Source: Opitutales bacterium (GTDB lineage: Bacteria > Verrucomicrobiota > Verrucomicrobiia > Opitutales > T3Sed10-336). Taken from it: a DNA stretch of 34,417 bases. The notes beneath the pieces are model-generated. The model worked only from the letters and a program-made list of their open reading frames with translations, did no database searches and was not told where the DNA came from. Below, piece after piece: positions 7,507 through 15,006 of this stretch. Made by a program: the position numbers and the translations under genes. Position 1 is the stretch's first letter, and each line of letters opens with the position of its first letter. The DNA lies in contig SLOW01000298.1 of the NCBI GenBank assembly GCA_007132315.1, forward strand, positions 1 through 34,417. Direction: 5' to 3'.

Positions 7507-10464
7507 TCAGTCCGCCGGTGGATTGCGTAGCGCGGCGCGCAGGATCTCGACTGGGTGAAGAGCGCGGCGGCCGGTGGCGTCCTGAATCTGATGGCGGCAA
7601 CTGGTGCCGGGGGCGGCTATCAGGTGATCGTCGAGAGCTTCGCGCACGCGGGGGAACAGGACCAGTTCGCCGATCCGCTGGGAGAGGCTGTAGTGCTCTT
7701 TTTCGTATCCGAACGATCCCGCCATGCCGCAGCAGCCCGAGGGGATCAGGCGCACTCGGTTGCCGCGGGGCAGTTCCAGCATGCGGACGGTCGGCGTCTG
7801 GGAGGCGAGCGCTTTCTGGTGGCAGTGGCCGTGCAGGTGGATCACGCGGTCTACAGAATCGAAGGCGTCGGAGGAGATGTGGCCGGCGTCGATTTCGCGG
7901 GCGATGAATTCGTCGATCAGCAGAGCGTGTCGGGCCAGTTCGTTCGCCTGTTCCTTGTCGGGTCCGCGGAGCAGGTCCGGGTATTCGTCGCGAAAGGACA
8001 ACAGGGCTGAAGGTTCGAGCCCGACGAGGGGCGCCTCGGCCGAAACGTGCGGAGCGAGCGCCTTGACGTTGTCGCGGGCGATTCGCCGGGCGCGGCGGAG
8101 GAGTCCTTTGGATAGCGCCGCCCGGCCGCTTTCCCTGTGATCGGGAATGCGGACGTCGTAGCCGAGTGCTTCGAGCAATTCGACGGCCGCGCGTCCGGCG
8201 GTGCCATCCTGAAAATCGGTGAACTCGTCGCAAAAGAACCAGACTTTGCGCGCGGACTTTCGACCGGCCGGCTCCCGGCGCTTCGCGTGCCACGCCCGCA
8301 GCGTCGTCGGGGCGAGCAGGGGGATGGTACGGTCCGGATGAAAACCGCTCGCCCGGTTGGCCAGGCGGCGGAGGAACGGCGTGCCGAAGATCGTGTTCCA
8401 GAGCCAAGGCGCCTTGGAAGCAAACCGGGCGAGTTGCGGAAAGCCGGCGATCAGCCGGGTTCGAAGCGACGTTCCGTTGGCATCGTAATAGTGCTGGAGA
8501 AATTCGGCTTTCAGTTTGGCGACGTCCACGTTGGAGGGGCATTCCGCCTTGCACCCTTTGCAGGAGAGGCAGAGGTCCATAACTTCGTGAATTTCGTCGC
8601 TGGCGAACGGTTTCGCGGGATCCGGCGGATTGGTGAGGATGTGGCGAAGGATGTTGGCGCGGGCGCGGGTACTGTCTTTTTCGTCGCGCGTCGCCATATA
8701 GCTCGGACACATGGTGCCGCCGGTGAGGTGGGTTTTTCTGCAATCGCCCGACCCGTTGCATTTTTCGGCCGCGCGCAGGACTCCCATGACCGGGGAGAAA
8801 TCGAACACCGTTTCATAGTCCGGTGTGGGGTGTCCGGGTCCGTACCGGTGGTGCGCGTCCATGGGCGGGGTGTCGATGATTTTGCCCGGGTTGAACAGAT
8901 TGTCGGGGTCGAACAGGTTTTTAACCCGGCGCATTAATTCGTAGCAGCGGTCGCCGGTCATGAAAGGGATGAATTCTCCGCGGAGTCGTCCGTCGCCGTG
9001 TTCGCCGCTGAGGGAGCCGCGGTATTTTTTGACCAGGGCCGCGACGTCCTCGGCGATCGAGCGGAACATGCGGTGACCTTCCTCGGTTTTCAGGTTGATC
9101 AGGGGCCTGGTGTGCAATTCGCCGCTTCCGGCGTGGGCGTAATAGACGCATCCGATGCCGTACTTGTCGCGCATGATCGTATCGAATTCCCCGATATAGT
9201 CGGGCAGGTCGGCGACATCGACCGCGGTGTCCTCCACCACCTCGGCGGGCCGGGTGTCGCCCACCACATTGGTCATCACCCCTTGACCCGCCCGGCGCAA
9301 GTCCCAGACCCGGTTGCCTTCCGAACCCCGCAACACGGGAAACGCGTAGCCGAGGCCGGTGGCTTTCAAATCGGTTTCGAGCGATTCCATTTCGGCCTGG
9401 ATCGCATCGGGTTCGGGGCGTCGGATCTCGATCACCAGGATCGCGGCCGGATCGCCTTCGACGAAGAACCGGTTCCTGCGCTGCTCGATGTTCTGGCGGG
9501 TGCAGTCGAGGATGTGTTTGTCGATGAGTTCGCAGGCCGAGGGCCGATGCCGCAAGGCGACCAGAGTGGCCTTCAGAGCGTCGTCGAGAGATCCGAAATG
9601 GGCGCACATCAGCGCGCCTTCGGAGGGCAGTGGTTCGCAGTTGAGTTCGTATTCGAGCCCGAAAAACAGCGTTCCCTCCGAGCCCGCCAGGAGCTTGCAG
9701 AGGTTGAACGGTTTGTCCGAATCCGGATCGAAAACATCGGCGTTCATCAGGAGATCGAGGGCGTAACCCGTGTTGCGGCGTTCGATGGACGGTTTGGGAT
9801 ACCCCTCGGCGATGGCGCGGCGGTTCTCCGGATCGGAGAGCAGGTCGCGCAAGCCGCGGTGGATTCGGGTTTCCAAGGTGTCGGGTCCGTCGCATTTGGC
9901 GGCGAACTCGGCCGCGGTCAGGGGACCGAAGGTGGCCTCGCTCCCGTCGCTCAGCAAGCCCCGGACCGACACCAGGTGATCGCGGGTGCTGCCGTAGATG
10001 ATGGAATTCGAGCCGCAGGAGTTGTTGCCGGCCATCCCGCCGATCATGGCCCGGTTGGCGGTGGAGGTTTCAGGGCCGAACAGGAGGGCGTGCGGAGCGA
10101 GCGCCTGGTTGAGTTCGTTGCGAATGACACCGGGCTGAACCCGCACCCGCCGGCGTTCCGGGTCGATCGCCAGGATGCGATTGAGGTGACGTCCGACATC
10201 GACCGCGATCCCGTTCCCGACCACCTGACCGGCCAGGGAGGTGCCGGCGGTGCGCGGAATAAGCCCGATACCGTGGCGGCCGGCGAAACGAATCAGACGG
10301 GCCACGTCCGCTTCCGACCGCGGCAGGGCGACTGCGCTGGGCAATTCCTGATACTCCGAGGCGTCGGTGCTGTAAAGCTTCCGGAGGACCGAACCGGTGT
10401 GCACGTTGCCCTCGAAACCGTCGGTCAACTCGGCGAAAGGAATGGATTTCTCCGTGGTGTTCAT
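7507..10464 (-). CDS. FAD-linked 2-hydroxyacid dehydrogenase / Fe-S fusion (YdiJ-type)
   Basis: A 985-residue fusion. Residues ~45-190 form an FAD-binding type 4 domain (RTAGTSLAGQVVGNG, GMAGNNSCGSNS). Residues ~200-530 form the FAD-oxidase C-terminal domain (YYAHAGSGELHTRPL, SGEHGDGRLRGEF). An Fe-S region follows with two cysteine clusters, CNGSGDCRK...CPSYMATRDE and CLSCKGCKAECPSN, and a C-terminal CCG-type region (HGHCHQKAL, PSGCCGMAGSFGYEKEHY). This order matches the YdiJ/D-lactate or D-2-hydroxyglutarate dehydrogenase family, which oxidises a D-2-hydroxyacid and passes electrons through Fe-S clusters to the respiratory chain. The ATG at 10464 was preferred to an in-frame start 21 bp upstream. 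The exact substrate cannot be read from the sequence. Confidence 0.92.
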   Translation of the reverse strand: MNTTEKSIPFAELTDGFEGNVHTGSVLRKLYSTDASEYQELPSAVALPRSEADVARLIRFAGRHGIGLIPRTAGTSLAGQVVGNGIAVDVGRHLNRILAIDPERRRVRVQPGVIRNELNQALAPHALLFGPETSTANRAMIGGMAGNNSCGSNSIIYGSTRDHLVSVRGLLSDGSEATFGPLTAAEFAAKCDGPDTLETRIHRGLRDLLSDPENRRAIAEGYPKPSIERRNTGYALDLLMNADVFDPDSDKPFNLCKLLAGSEGTLFFGLEYELNCEPLPSEGALMCAHFGSLDDALKATLVALRHRPSACELIDKHILDCTRQNIEQRRNRFFVEGDPAAILVIEIRRPEPDAIQAEMESLETDLKATGLGYAFPVLRGSEGNRVWDLRRAGQGVMTNVVGDTRPAEVVEDTAVDVADLPDYIGEFDTIMRDKYGIGCVYYAHAGSGELHTRPLINLKTEEGHRMFRSIAEDVAALVKKYRGSLSGEHGDGRLRGEFIPFMTGDRCYELMRRVKNLFDPDNLFNPGKIIDTPPMDAHHRYGPGHPTPDYETVFDFSPVMGVLRAAEKCNGSGDCRKTHLTGGTMCPSYMATRDEKDSTRARANILRHILTNPPDPAKPFASDEIHEVMDLCLSCKGCKAECPSNVDVAKLKAEFLQHYYDANGTSLRTRLIAGFPQLARFASKAPWLWNTIFGTPFLRRLANRASGFHPDRTIPLLAPTTLRAWHAKRREPAGRKSARKVWFFCDEFTDFQDGTAGRAAVELLEALGYDVRIPDHRESGRAALSKGLLRRARRIARDNVKALAPHVSAEAPLVGLEPSALLSFRDEYPDLLRGPDKEQANELARHALLIDEFIAREIDAGHISSDAFDSVDRVIHLHGHCHQKALASQTPTVRMLELPRGNRVRLIPSGCCGMAGSFGYEKEHYSLSQRIGELVLFPRVREALDDHLIAAPGTSCRHQIQDATGRRALHPVEILRAALRNPPAD

Positions 10465-10542
10465 CCCCGGCGAGTCTAACCGCATGCCGCCGGGGAATGA
10501 AACACCGAACCGGAATAATTCACCGGAATGATCCCGGCTGAA

Positions 10543-11922
10543 TTACCCGTGGCCGATGCCGGAGGCTTCGAAGCCGATCTTCCGGAGGTCATCCAGATCG
10601 AGAATGTTGCGTCCGTCGAAGAGGAACGCCGGCTTCGGCATGTCGCGATAGATCCGTTCGTAGTCGAGTTCCTTGAAGGCGTCCCATTCGGTCAGCACCA
10701 GGATGGCGTGAGCGTCTTTCGCCGCGGCGTAGGGGTCCGACACAATTTCGATGCGCTTGCCGTCGGGCCCGTCGCCCTGTTCCTCGTCCGGATGCCCGAG
10801 GGTGTGCCGGATATCGTCGGCGGCGACCTTGGGATCGTAAATCGACAGGACGGCTCGCTCTTCGAGAAGATCGCGGCAAATGTAGATCGCGGCCGACTCG
10901 CGGGTGTCGTTGGTATCCTTCTTGAACGCGTAACCGAAGATGGCGATTTTCTTGCCCGACACCGTGTTGAAGAGTTTCTTCACCACGTTCTCGGCGAAAC
11001 GTTTCTTCTGGTAGTCGTTCATGCTCACCACCTGCTCCCAGTAGTCGGCGACCTCCGGCAGGCCGAAGTGACGGCACAGGTAAACCAGGTTGAGGATGTC
11101 CTTCTGGAAGCAGGATCCGCCGAAGCCGACCGAGGCCTTAAGGAATTTCGGTCCGATCCGCTGGTCGCGGCCGATGGACGAGGCGACCTCGTCCACGTTT
11201 GCGCCGGTGGCTTCGCACAGTGCGGAAATGGCGTTGATGGAGGAAATGCGCTGGGCCAGAAAGGCGTTGGCGGTGAGCTTGGACAGCTCCGAGGACCAAA
11301 GGTTGGTGGTGATGATACTCTCGCGGGGCACCCAGTTGGCATAGACCTCGACCAGCTTGTTGACCGCCGCGCGGCCCTCGTCGGTTTCCTCGCCGCCGAT
11401 GAGAACGCGGTCCGGATCGTTCAGATCCTCGATCGCCGTGCCTTCCGCCAGAAATTCGGGATTGGACAGAACCTGAAAGTGGTGGCCGTTCGGATTCACA
11501 CCAAGTATCCGTTTAATGGATTCGGCGGTGCGGACGGGCAGGGTGGACTTCTCGACCACAATCTTCGGACCGTCGGTCACCTGGGCGATACGCCGCGCGC
11601 ACATCTCGACATAACGCAGGTCCGCGGCCTGGCCGGCGCCGATGCCGTAGGTTTTGGTGGGCGTATTGACGCTTACGAAGATCATGTCCGCCTCGCGGAT
11701 CCCCCGGTCCACATCCGTCGAGAAAAACAGGTTTCGTCCCCGGGCCTCGCGGACGACATCGTCGAGTCCGGGCTCATAAATCGGAAGAGCGTCCGAATTC
11801 CACGCGGCGATACGCTCCTCGTTGATATCGACGACGGTCACCTCAATGTCCGGGGACTTCTGGGCAATGACCGCCATGGTGGGGCCGCCGACGTAACCGG
11901 CTCCTATACAGCAGATTTTCAT
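10543..11922 (-). CDS. ugd: UDP-glucose 6-dehydrogenase
   Basis: A 459-residue protein oxidising UDP-glucose to UDP-glucuronate with two NAD+. The N-terminal Rossmann motif CCIGAGYVGGPTMAV (from residue 3), the NAD-domain segments TVVDINEERIAAWN and FVSVNTPTK, the substrate-loop NPEFLAEGTAI, and the catalytic-cysteine motif GFGGSCFQKDILNLVY are all present. Length and the C-IGAGYVGGPT start resemble the longer, eukaryote-like UGDH type rather than short bacterial Ugd. The product feeds exopolysaccharide and uronate synthesis. The start at 11922 was chosen because homology begins there; the frame extends 14 codons upstream, across a palindrome. The gene is about 80 bp upstream of the FAD/Fe-S gene on the same strand, so co-transcription is possible. 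Confidence 0.96.
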   Translation of the reverse strand: MKICCIGAGYVGGPTMAVIAQKSPDIEVTVVDINEERIAAWNSDALPIYEPGLDDVVREARGRNLFFSTDVDRGIREADMIFVSVNTPTKTYGIGAGQAADLRYVEMCARRIAQVTDGPKIVVEKSTLPVRTAESIKRILGVNPNGHHFQVLSNPEFLAEGTAIEDLNDPDRVLIGGEETDEGRAAVNKLVEVYANWVPRESIITTNLWSSELSKLTANAFLAQRISSINAISALCEATGANVDEVASSIGRDQRIGPKFLKASVGFGGSCFQKDILNLVYLCRHFGLPEVADYWEQVVSMNDYQKKRFAENVVKKLFNTVSGKKIAIFGYAFKKDTNDTRESAAIYICRDLLEERAVLSIYDPKVAADDIRHTLGHPDEEQGDGPDGKRIEIVSDPYAAAKDAHAILVLTEWDAFKELDYERIYRDMPKPAFLFDGRNILDLDDLRKIGFEASGIGHG

Positions 11923-11931
11923 ACGATGTTC

Positions 11932-11946
11932 GACTCTGTCAGAGTC
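11932..11946. promoter_or_regulatory. 15-bp perfect palindrome just upstream of ugd
   Basis: GACTCTGTCAGAGTC has 7-bp arms around one central base and lies 10 bases before the ugd ATG. The position overlaps where a ribosome would bind, so it may be an operator or an RNA hairpin that hides the start. No known binding-site family was recognised. Confidence 0.35.
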
Positions 11947-12538
11947 CGCCGTGAGGGAAAGCAAAAAACCCCCGGCCTCTACGTCGAATAACCGGCGGCC
12001 ATTCCGGTCCGAACAATTCAGCCGAGCATGTGATCATGGTTGGAAGCAGGAAAACGCCCCGGATGGCGCGGGATTCCAGAATCGTGTCCAGGCGCGAGCG
12101 ACAGCTTCAAAAACGATTGGTGGCTATTCCCCGGGGCGATCCCCCGTCTCGGGGAATAGCCCCCGGTTTTTGGTGCGGAGAGTTTGGGGAGCGGGATGCG
12201 GTCTGATCTGAAATCATTGCGGAATAATCAGATACACGGATGTTCCAGCTTGGCACAAGTCCTGCCAAGGAGCTGGCTGTCGCCCGGCAACAATTGGTCG
12301 TGCCGGACGTTTCCCCATCCCACAGGAGGAGTTCGCCATGCTGTTCGCCCGACATCTCTGCGCACGCGTCATTGCCTTAAAGGCTCGCCACCACCACCAT
12401 CGTCACTCTATCCTTCAGCCTGGATTTATTTTCCGGGAATCGCGGATCCAGGGTGGTCGCGATCGCTTGCCATGTTTCACCGAAACGAAGCGGCCCGGGA
12501 ATCCCGAACGACTGGATGGAGTCCTGATTCGAAACGGT
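11947..12538. other. Intergenic stretch between ugd and the dCMP deaminase
   Basis: No complete gene was found in these ~590 bases. It holds a perfect hairpin at 12122-12161. At 12338 an ATG has a strong ribosome-binding site (AGGAGGAG about 7 bases before it) and its frame continues into the deaminase, but the 67 added residues are rich in His/Arg and match nothing in the deaminase family. On the minus strand, 12377-12545 reads as a coherent protein C-terminus (see separate entry). The region looks rearranged. Confidence 0.5.
12122..12161. terminator. Perfect 12-bp hairpin with T-tract
   Basis: GGCTATTCCCCG (12122-12133) and CGGGGAATAGCC (12150-12161) are exact reverse complements around a 16-nt loop that can form a further GGG/CCC pair. 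TTTTT follows at 12167-12171 on the plus strand, after CCCGG. It resembles an intrinsic terminator on the plus strand, though no plus-strand gene ends just before it. It could also be a transcript leader structure for ugd on the minus strand. Confidence 0.4.
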
Positions 12539-12545
12539 ATGCACG
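12377..12545 (-). pseudogene. Coding-like C-terminal remnant, unidentified
   Basis: On the minus strand this stretch reads about 55 residues ending at a TAA (12377-12379), including QSFGIPGPLRFGETWQAIA and LDPRFPENKSRL. The composition looks like a real protein C-terminus, more so than the plus-strand reading of the same bases. I do not recognise the family. It could be the stump of a gene whose front was replaced by the dCMP deaminase, or a chance antisense frame. Confidence 0.25.
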
Positions 12546-13009
12546 GAGATTTTCTCGAACAGATTGTGGCGGTGACCTCGGAACGGTCCGAACGGCCTTC
12601 CTGGGACGAGTATTTTATGGCGACGGCGTTCCTGATCGCCACGCGGTCCGCTTGCGGGCGCCTGCATGTCGGCTGCCTCCTGGTCTCCTCCGGAGTCCAC
12701 AAGAACCGGATCATCGCCGCGGGTTACAACGGTTTCCTGCCCGGCACCCCGCACAGTTCGCGGGTGCGCGACGGACACGAACAGGGAACCGTTCACGCCG
12801 AGCAGAACGCCATTGTCGATGCCGCCCGCCGCGGAAGCAGCGTTGAGGGATGCGTCGCCTACATCACCCACTACCCGTGCGTCAACTGCGCCAAGATGCT
12901 CGCCGGCGCCGGCATTTCCGCCATCAAGTACCGCCTCGATTACAACAATGACCCGTTGACCGAGGAAATTCTGGGCGAGGCCGGCGTGACCATCCATCAC
13001 CTGGTTTGA
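12539..13009 (+). CDS. dCMP deaminase (ComEB-like cytidine/deoxycytidylate deaminase)
   Basis: About 156 residues. It carries RPSWDEYFMATAFLIATRSAC (residues 19-39), the zinc/proton-shuttle motif HAEQNAI (His86, Glu88) and PCVNC (Cys114, Cys117) within ITHYPCVNCAKML. This is the dCMP deaminase pattern. The enzyme converts dCMP to dUMP and so supplies dTTP synthesis. The ATG at 12539 has no clear ribosome-binding site; a GTG at 12566 (just before AVTSERSERP) would also keep the whole domain. A start at 12338 has a strong Shine-Dalgarno but adds 67 unrelated residues. The bases upstream look rearranged, so the native promoter and start may be lost or changed. Confidence 0.88.
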   Translation: MHGDFLEQIVAVTSERSERPSWDEYFMATAFLIATRSACGRLHVGCLLVSSGVHKNRIIAAGYNGFLPGTPHSSRVRDGHEQGTVHAEQNAIVDAARRGSSVEGCVAYITHYPCVNCAKMLAGAGISAIKYRLDYNNDPLTEEILGEAGVTIHHLV

Positions 13010-13031
13010 GGACCGGGTTTCTTTCCGGTTT

Positions 13032-13910
13032 TCATTCCCGCGTCACGTTGACCTCGACCGACATTCCCAGGAAGTCTTTGGCGGAGCCGGTGTACACGCC
13101 CCGTACCGGAACGGCCTGCGACGGGTCGCGGACCACCGCCACCCGGATGAGGTTGGCGCCGCCGATCAGGCCGTTGGTGGGATCGAATTCGACCCAGCCC
13201 ACGCCGGGCAGGCAAATCTGAACCCAGGCGTGCGTGGATCCCCCGCCCACGGTGGCCGGCTCATCGCTGTCGAGGGACGGATCGTAGAGGTACCCGGTGA
13301 CGAAACGGGCGGCGAGCCCCAGGCTGCGCACGGCTTCCATGAGGAACAGCGCGTAATCGCGACAGGAGCCGGAGCCGTTGCGGAGCGTATCGAGTGGGTC
13401 CTGAACGCCCTGGTCGTAGCGCTCCACGTACAGGAAGTCGTTCTTGATCGCGGCATTCATGGAGGCGAGCAGTGTGTGGGTGTCCGTTTTTCCCGAAGGG
13501 TCGAGAAACCGGCGCGCCCAATTCGAAATCTGTCTTCCCGGGTCGGGGTATCGCCGCTCAATGCTGCGCATCAAATCCGGGAGCTCATCATTGTCATATA
13601 TAAACGGATACGTTTGCGCGTAGGGTTCCAGTTCGTATCCGGATATCACTTTTCCGTAATGTTCAATCCGGAACGAACTGTCGAAGCGGAGCTCCGAAGT
13701 CGATTCCGCGAAGCGCGCCACGGTGATCGAGTTGTTGAACGGGTCGTGGTAGTAGTGAATCTCGGCGGTGGGAGAAATCGAGATGGACGTATCGATCAGG
13801 CTGATGTCGTGACTGTCCCGCGGGCGAAACATCAACCGGTGCTCGCCGGGGAACACGGGGCGGGAATAGCGCTACACCGTGATGTGTCGAAGGGTGAGAA
13901 TTCTGTTCAT
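13032..13910 (-). pseudogene. Transglutaminase-like protease-fold protein with in-frame amber codon
   Basis: A bacterial transglutaminase-like protein. The beta-rich N-terminal domain begins MNRILTLRHITV at the ATG at 13910 (AAAGG six bases upstream). A TAG at 13872-13874 replaces residue 13, and the frame continues RYSRPVFPGEHRLMFRPRD. In the family this point reads HxTxYxY, so the stop sits where a tyrosine is expected. The catalytic core is intact: NGSGSCRDYALFLMEAVRSLG (Cys), GGGSTHAWVQICLPG (His), WVEFDPTNG (Asp), about 292 residues in all. Possible readings are a recent nonsense mutation, a base error, or re-initiation at the GTG at 13856, which would lose the first beta strand. The stop codon aside, nothing looks decayed. 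Confidence 0.8.
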
Positions 13911-13941
13911 GCAAGCCTTTGAAGAGGGCGGGGAGGTCGGA

Positions 13942-14202
13942 TCAATCCGATTGTCTCCGAGTTGTCTGGGCGGGGGGCGGTTCGGCCACCCGGAGGTGCT
14001 CGCGGGAGCGGTGTTCCGTGATCTGGAACACGGTGCCCCGTTCGACGGCCCGGGTGAGGATCATGCGCAGATAGGCGCTGAGAGTCATCCCGGATGCCTG
14101 TGCCAGCGCGACCAGATCGTTCCGCAACTGTTCGGGCATGTTCAGGCTGATGTTTCGGGTGCCTTTGCCGATCGGCCGGGTCCTGGTCTTCTTTTTTGTC
14201 AT
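13942..14202 (-). CDS. Ribbon-helix-helix (CopG/Arc-type) DNA-binding protein
   Basis: An 86-residue basic protein. After MTKKKTRTRPIGKG comes RNISLNMPEQLRNDLVALAQ, a beta strand followed by two helices typical of RHH regulators, then GMTLSAYLRMILTRAVERG. The tail (about 60-86) is charged, Pro/Arg-rich and variable. RHH proteins dimerise and read operators through the paired beta strands; many are antitoxins or plasmid/phage regulators. It faces away from a second RHH gene at 14278, with only 75 bp between them. No toxin gene follows it; the transglutaminase remnant lies next on its strand. Confidence 0.75.
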   Translation of the reverse strand: MTKKKTRTRPIGKGTRNISLNMPEQLRNDLVALAQASGMTLSAYLRMILTRAVERGTVFQITEHRSREHLRVAEPPPAQTTRRQSD

Positions 14203-14248
14203 CCACCGCCACTTAACGGGGTTTTCGAAAAAAGATCAAGGTTCTCGC

Positions 14249-14265
14249 TTGACGTCTTATTAAGA
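14249..14265. promoter_or_regulatory. Candidate operator/promoter between the divergent RHH genes
   Basis: The 75-bp AT-rich gap contains TTGACG (14249-14254), resembling a -35 box on the plus strand, and TCTTATTAAGA (14255-14265), a palindrome with 5-bp arms. TAAG/CTTA half-sites recur (CTTAT at 14256, GTAAG at 14270). Short palindromes of this size suit RHH dimers. No convincing -10 box was found. Confidence 0.3.
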
Positions 14266-14277
14266 AATAGTAAGAAA

Positions 14278-14523
14278 ATGAGTTATCCCATGATTCGCAA
14301 AACCGTCAGCGTGACCCTGCCCGAAGAAGTGGACCGGTTTTTCAGAGAAGCTGCCGCCCGCCAACGCACTTCCAAGAGCGCCTTGATTCGCCGGACCTTG
14401 GCGGGCCACATAGCGCGCAACAGGCAAGAACTCCCAACGGGCCGGAAGCAGCGCCGGGTGCGAGGCGAAGGGGAAGGTCAGGATGAGAGTTATGATGGAC
14501 AGGAGGAACGGGACGATGCATGA
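14278..14523 (+). CDS. Ribbon-helix-helix protein, candidate antitoxin-type regulator
   Basis: An 81-residue protein starting at the ATG at 14278 (or at 14290, just before IRKTVSVTLPEE). The RHH fold is clear: KTVSVTLPEEVDRFFREAA, RTSKSALIRRTLAGHI. The rest (about 47-81) is hydrophilic and charged with an acidic end (GEGEGQDESYDGQEERDDA), the kind of disordered tail antitoxins often have. Its 3' end overlaps the next gene by 8 bases, so the two are translationally coupled. It has no clear Shine-Dalgarno. The function as an antitoxin is inference from size, fold and overlap. Confidence 0.7.
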   Translation: MSYPMIRKTVSVTLPEEVDRFFREAAARQRTSKSALIRRTLAGHIARNRQELPTGRKQRRVRGEGEGQDESYDGQEERDDA

Positions 14524-14896
14524 AGGATGCGTGTTACTGCCAACAACGAATCCCTCCATGCGGGAATTAAGGAATGCCTTGGCCCGCGTACTGCCGGAAG
14601 GGGTTGCCCTGGACTTTCGCGGCGGTATGTGGCGGATTACCGACGGCCAGAGACATCTGACTCCGCGGTCCGCCTTGTGGCGGGCCGTGTACGACGGTTT
14701 GCGGGAGCTCCTATGGCTGGACGAAATGGGCCCGGACCCCGGAGCCCTGAACTGGAGCTCCAAAGCCGAAGCCCGGCGCCTGATCGAAACGATGCGCCGC
14801 GTGGAAATCGAGTGCTTCCAATACGGCGTGACAATCGAAACCCTGTACGCCGCGGCGTCGGTGCAAGCCAGGAAGATCGTCCGTTTGCTCGATTGA
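14516..14896 (+). CDS. Unknown 126-aa protein coupled to the RHH gene
   Basis: I do not recognise a family. The ATG at 14516 has a strong Shine-Dalgarno (AGGAGG, 14501-14506) inside the end of the RHH gene and overlaps it by 8 bases. The protein is soluble, with a likely mixed N-terminal domain (RELRNALARVLPEGVALDF RGGMWRITDGQR), a Trp-rich middle (SALWRAVYDGLRELLWLDE) and two predicted helices at the end (SSKAEARRLIETMRRVEIE, ASVQARKIVRLLD). Codon use matches its neighbours. The arrangement, small RHH gene first then an overlapping ~125-aa partner, is the layout of type II toxin-antitoxin modules, but no toxin motif is visible. Its stop codon abuts the stump of the efflux outer-membrane gene on the other strand. 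Confidence 0.7.
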   Translation: MHEGCVLLPTTNPSMRELRNALARVLPEGVALDFRGGMWRITDGQRHLTPRSALWRAVYDGLRELLWLDEMGPDPGALNWSSKAEARRLIETMRRVEIECFQYGVTIETLYAAASVQARKIVRLLD

Positions 14897-15006
14897 GTAT
14901 TCGGCGGCGCCGTGTCGGGGACGCGATAGTCGGGTCCGGTGACACAGCCGGCCAGGATGGCCGCGCCAGCGACGGCCGGAATCATTGTGAGTCTTGTGGT
15001 TTCCAT
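14897..15006 (-). pseudogene. Outer-membrane efflux factor (OprM/NodT-type) lipoprotein, 5' stump
   Basis: The start codon (15004-15006) overlaps the stop of the RND gene as TGATG, the same coupling seen between the MFP and RND genes. The product begins METTRLTMIPAVAGAAILAG then CVTGPDYRVPDTAPPN, the lipoprotein signal and GPDYxxP start typical of TolC-like outer-membrane factors. After about 30 residues the similarity ends. The minus-strand frame runs on antisense to the unknown 126-aa gene and stops at 14260 with no outer-membrane-factor features. Normal length is about 450-500 residues. The gene was cut, and the RHH cassette sits where its body should be. Confidence 0.8.

Noticed and set aside
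8998..10479. Long open frame on the plus strand opposite the FAD/Fe-S gene.
   Set aside because: It is an antisense shadow of a GC-rich gene: no family motif, while the minus strand has clear FAD and Fe-S motifs.
10528..11991. Long plus-strand open frame opposite ugd.
   Set aside because: It mirrors the ugd reading frame and has no features of its own; the NAD-binding and catalytic motifs lie on the minus strand.
12338..12538. Start of the dCMP deaminase at 12338 because of its strong Shine-Dalgarno.
   Set aside because: The added 67 residues are low-complexity and match nothing in the family, which begins near RPSWDEYF.
13942..14202. Calling the minus-strand RHH gene an antitoxin with the transglutaminase as its partner.
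   Set aside because: The transglutaminase is not a known toxin type and has its own start and ribosome-binding site; there is no overlap or coupling.
14260..15003. Continuation of the outer-membrane-factor frame to a stop at 14260 as a real fusion protein.
   Set aside because: After ~30 residues the sequence has no outer-membrane-factor features and is antisense to a gene with a strong ribosome-binding site.
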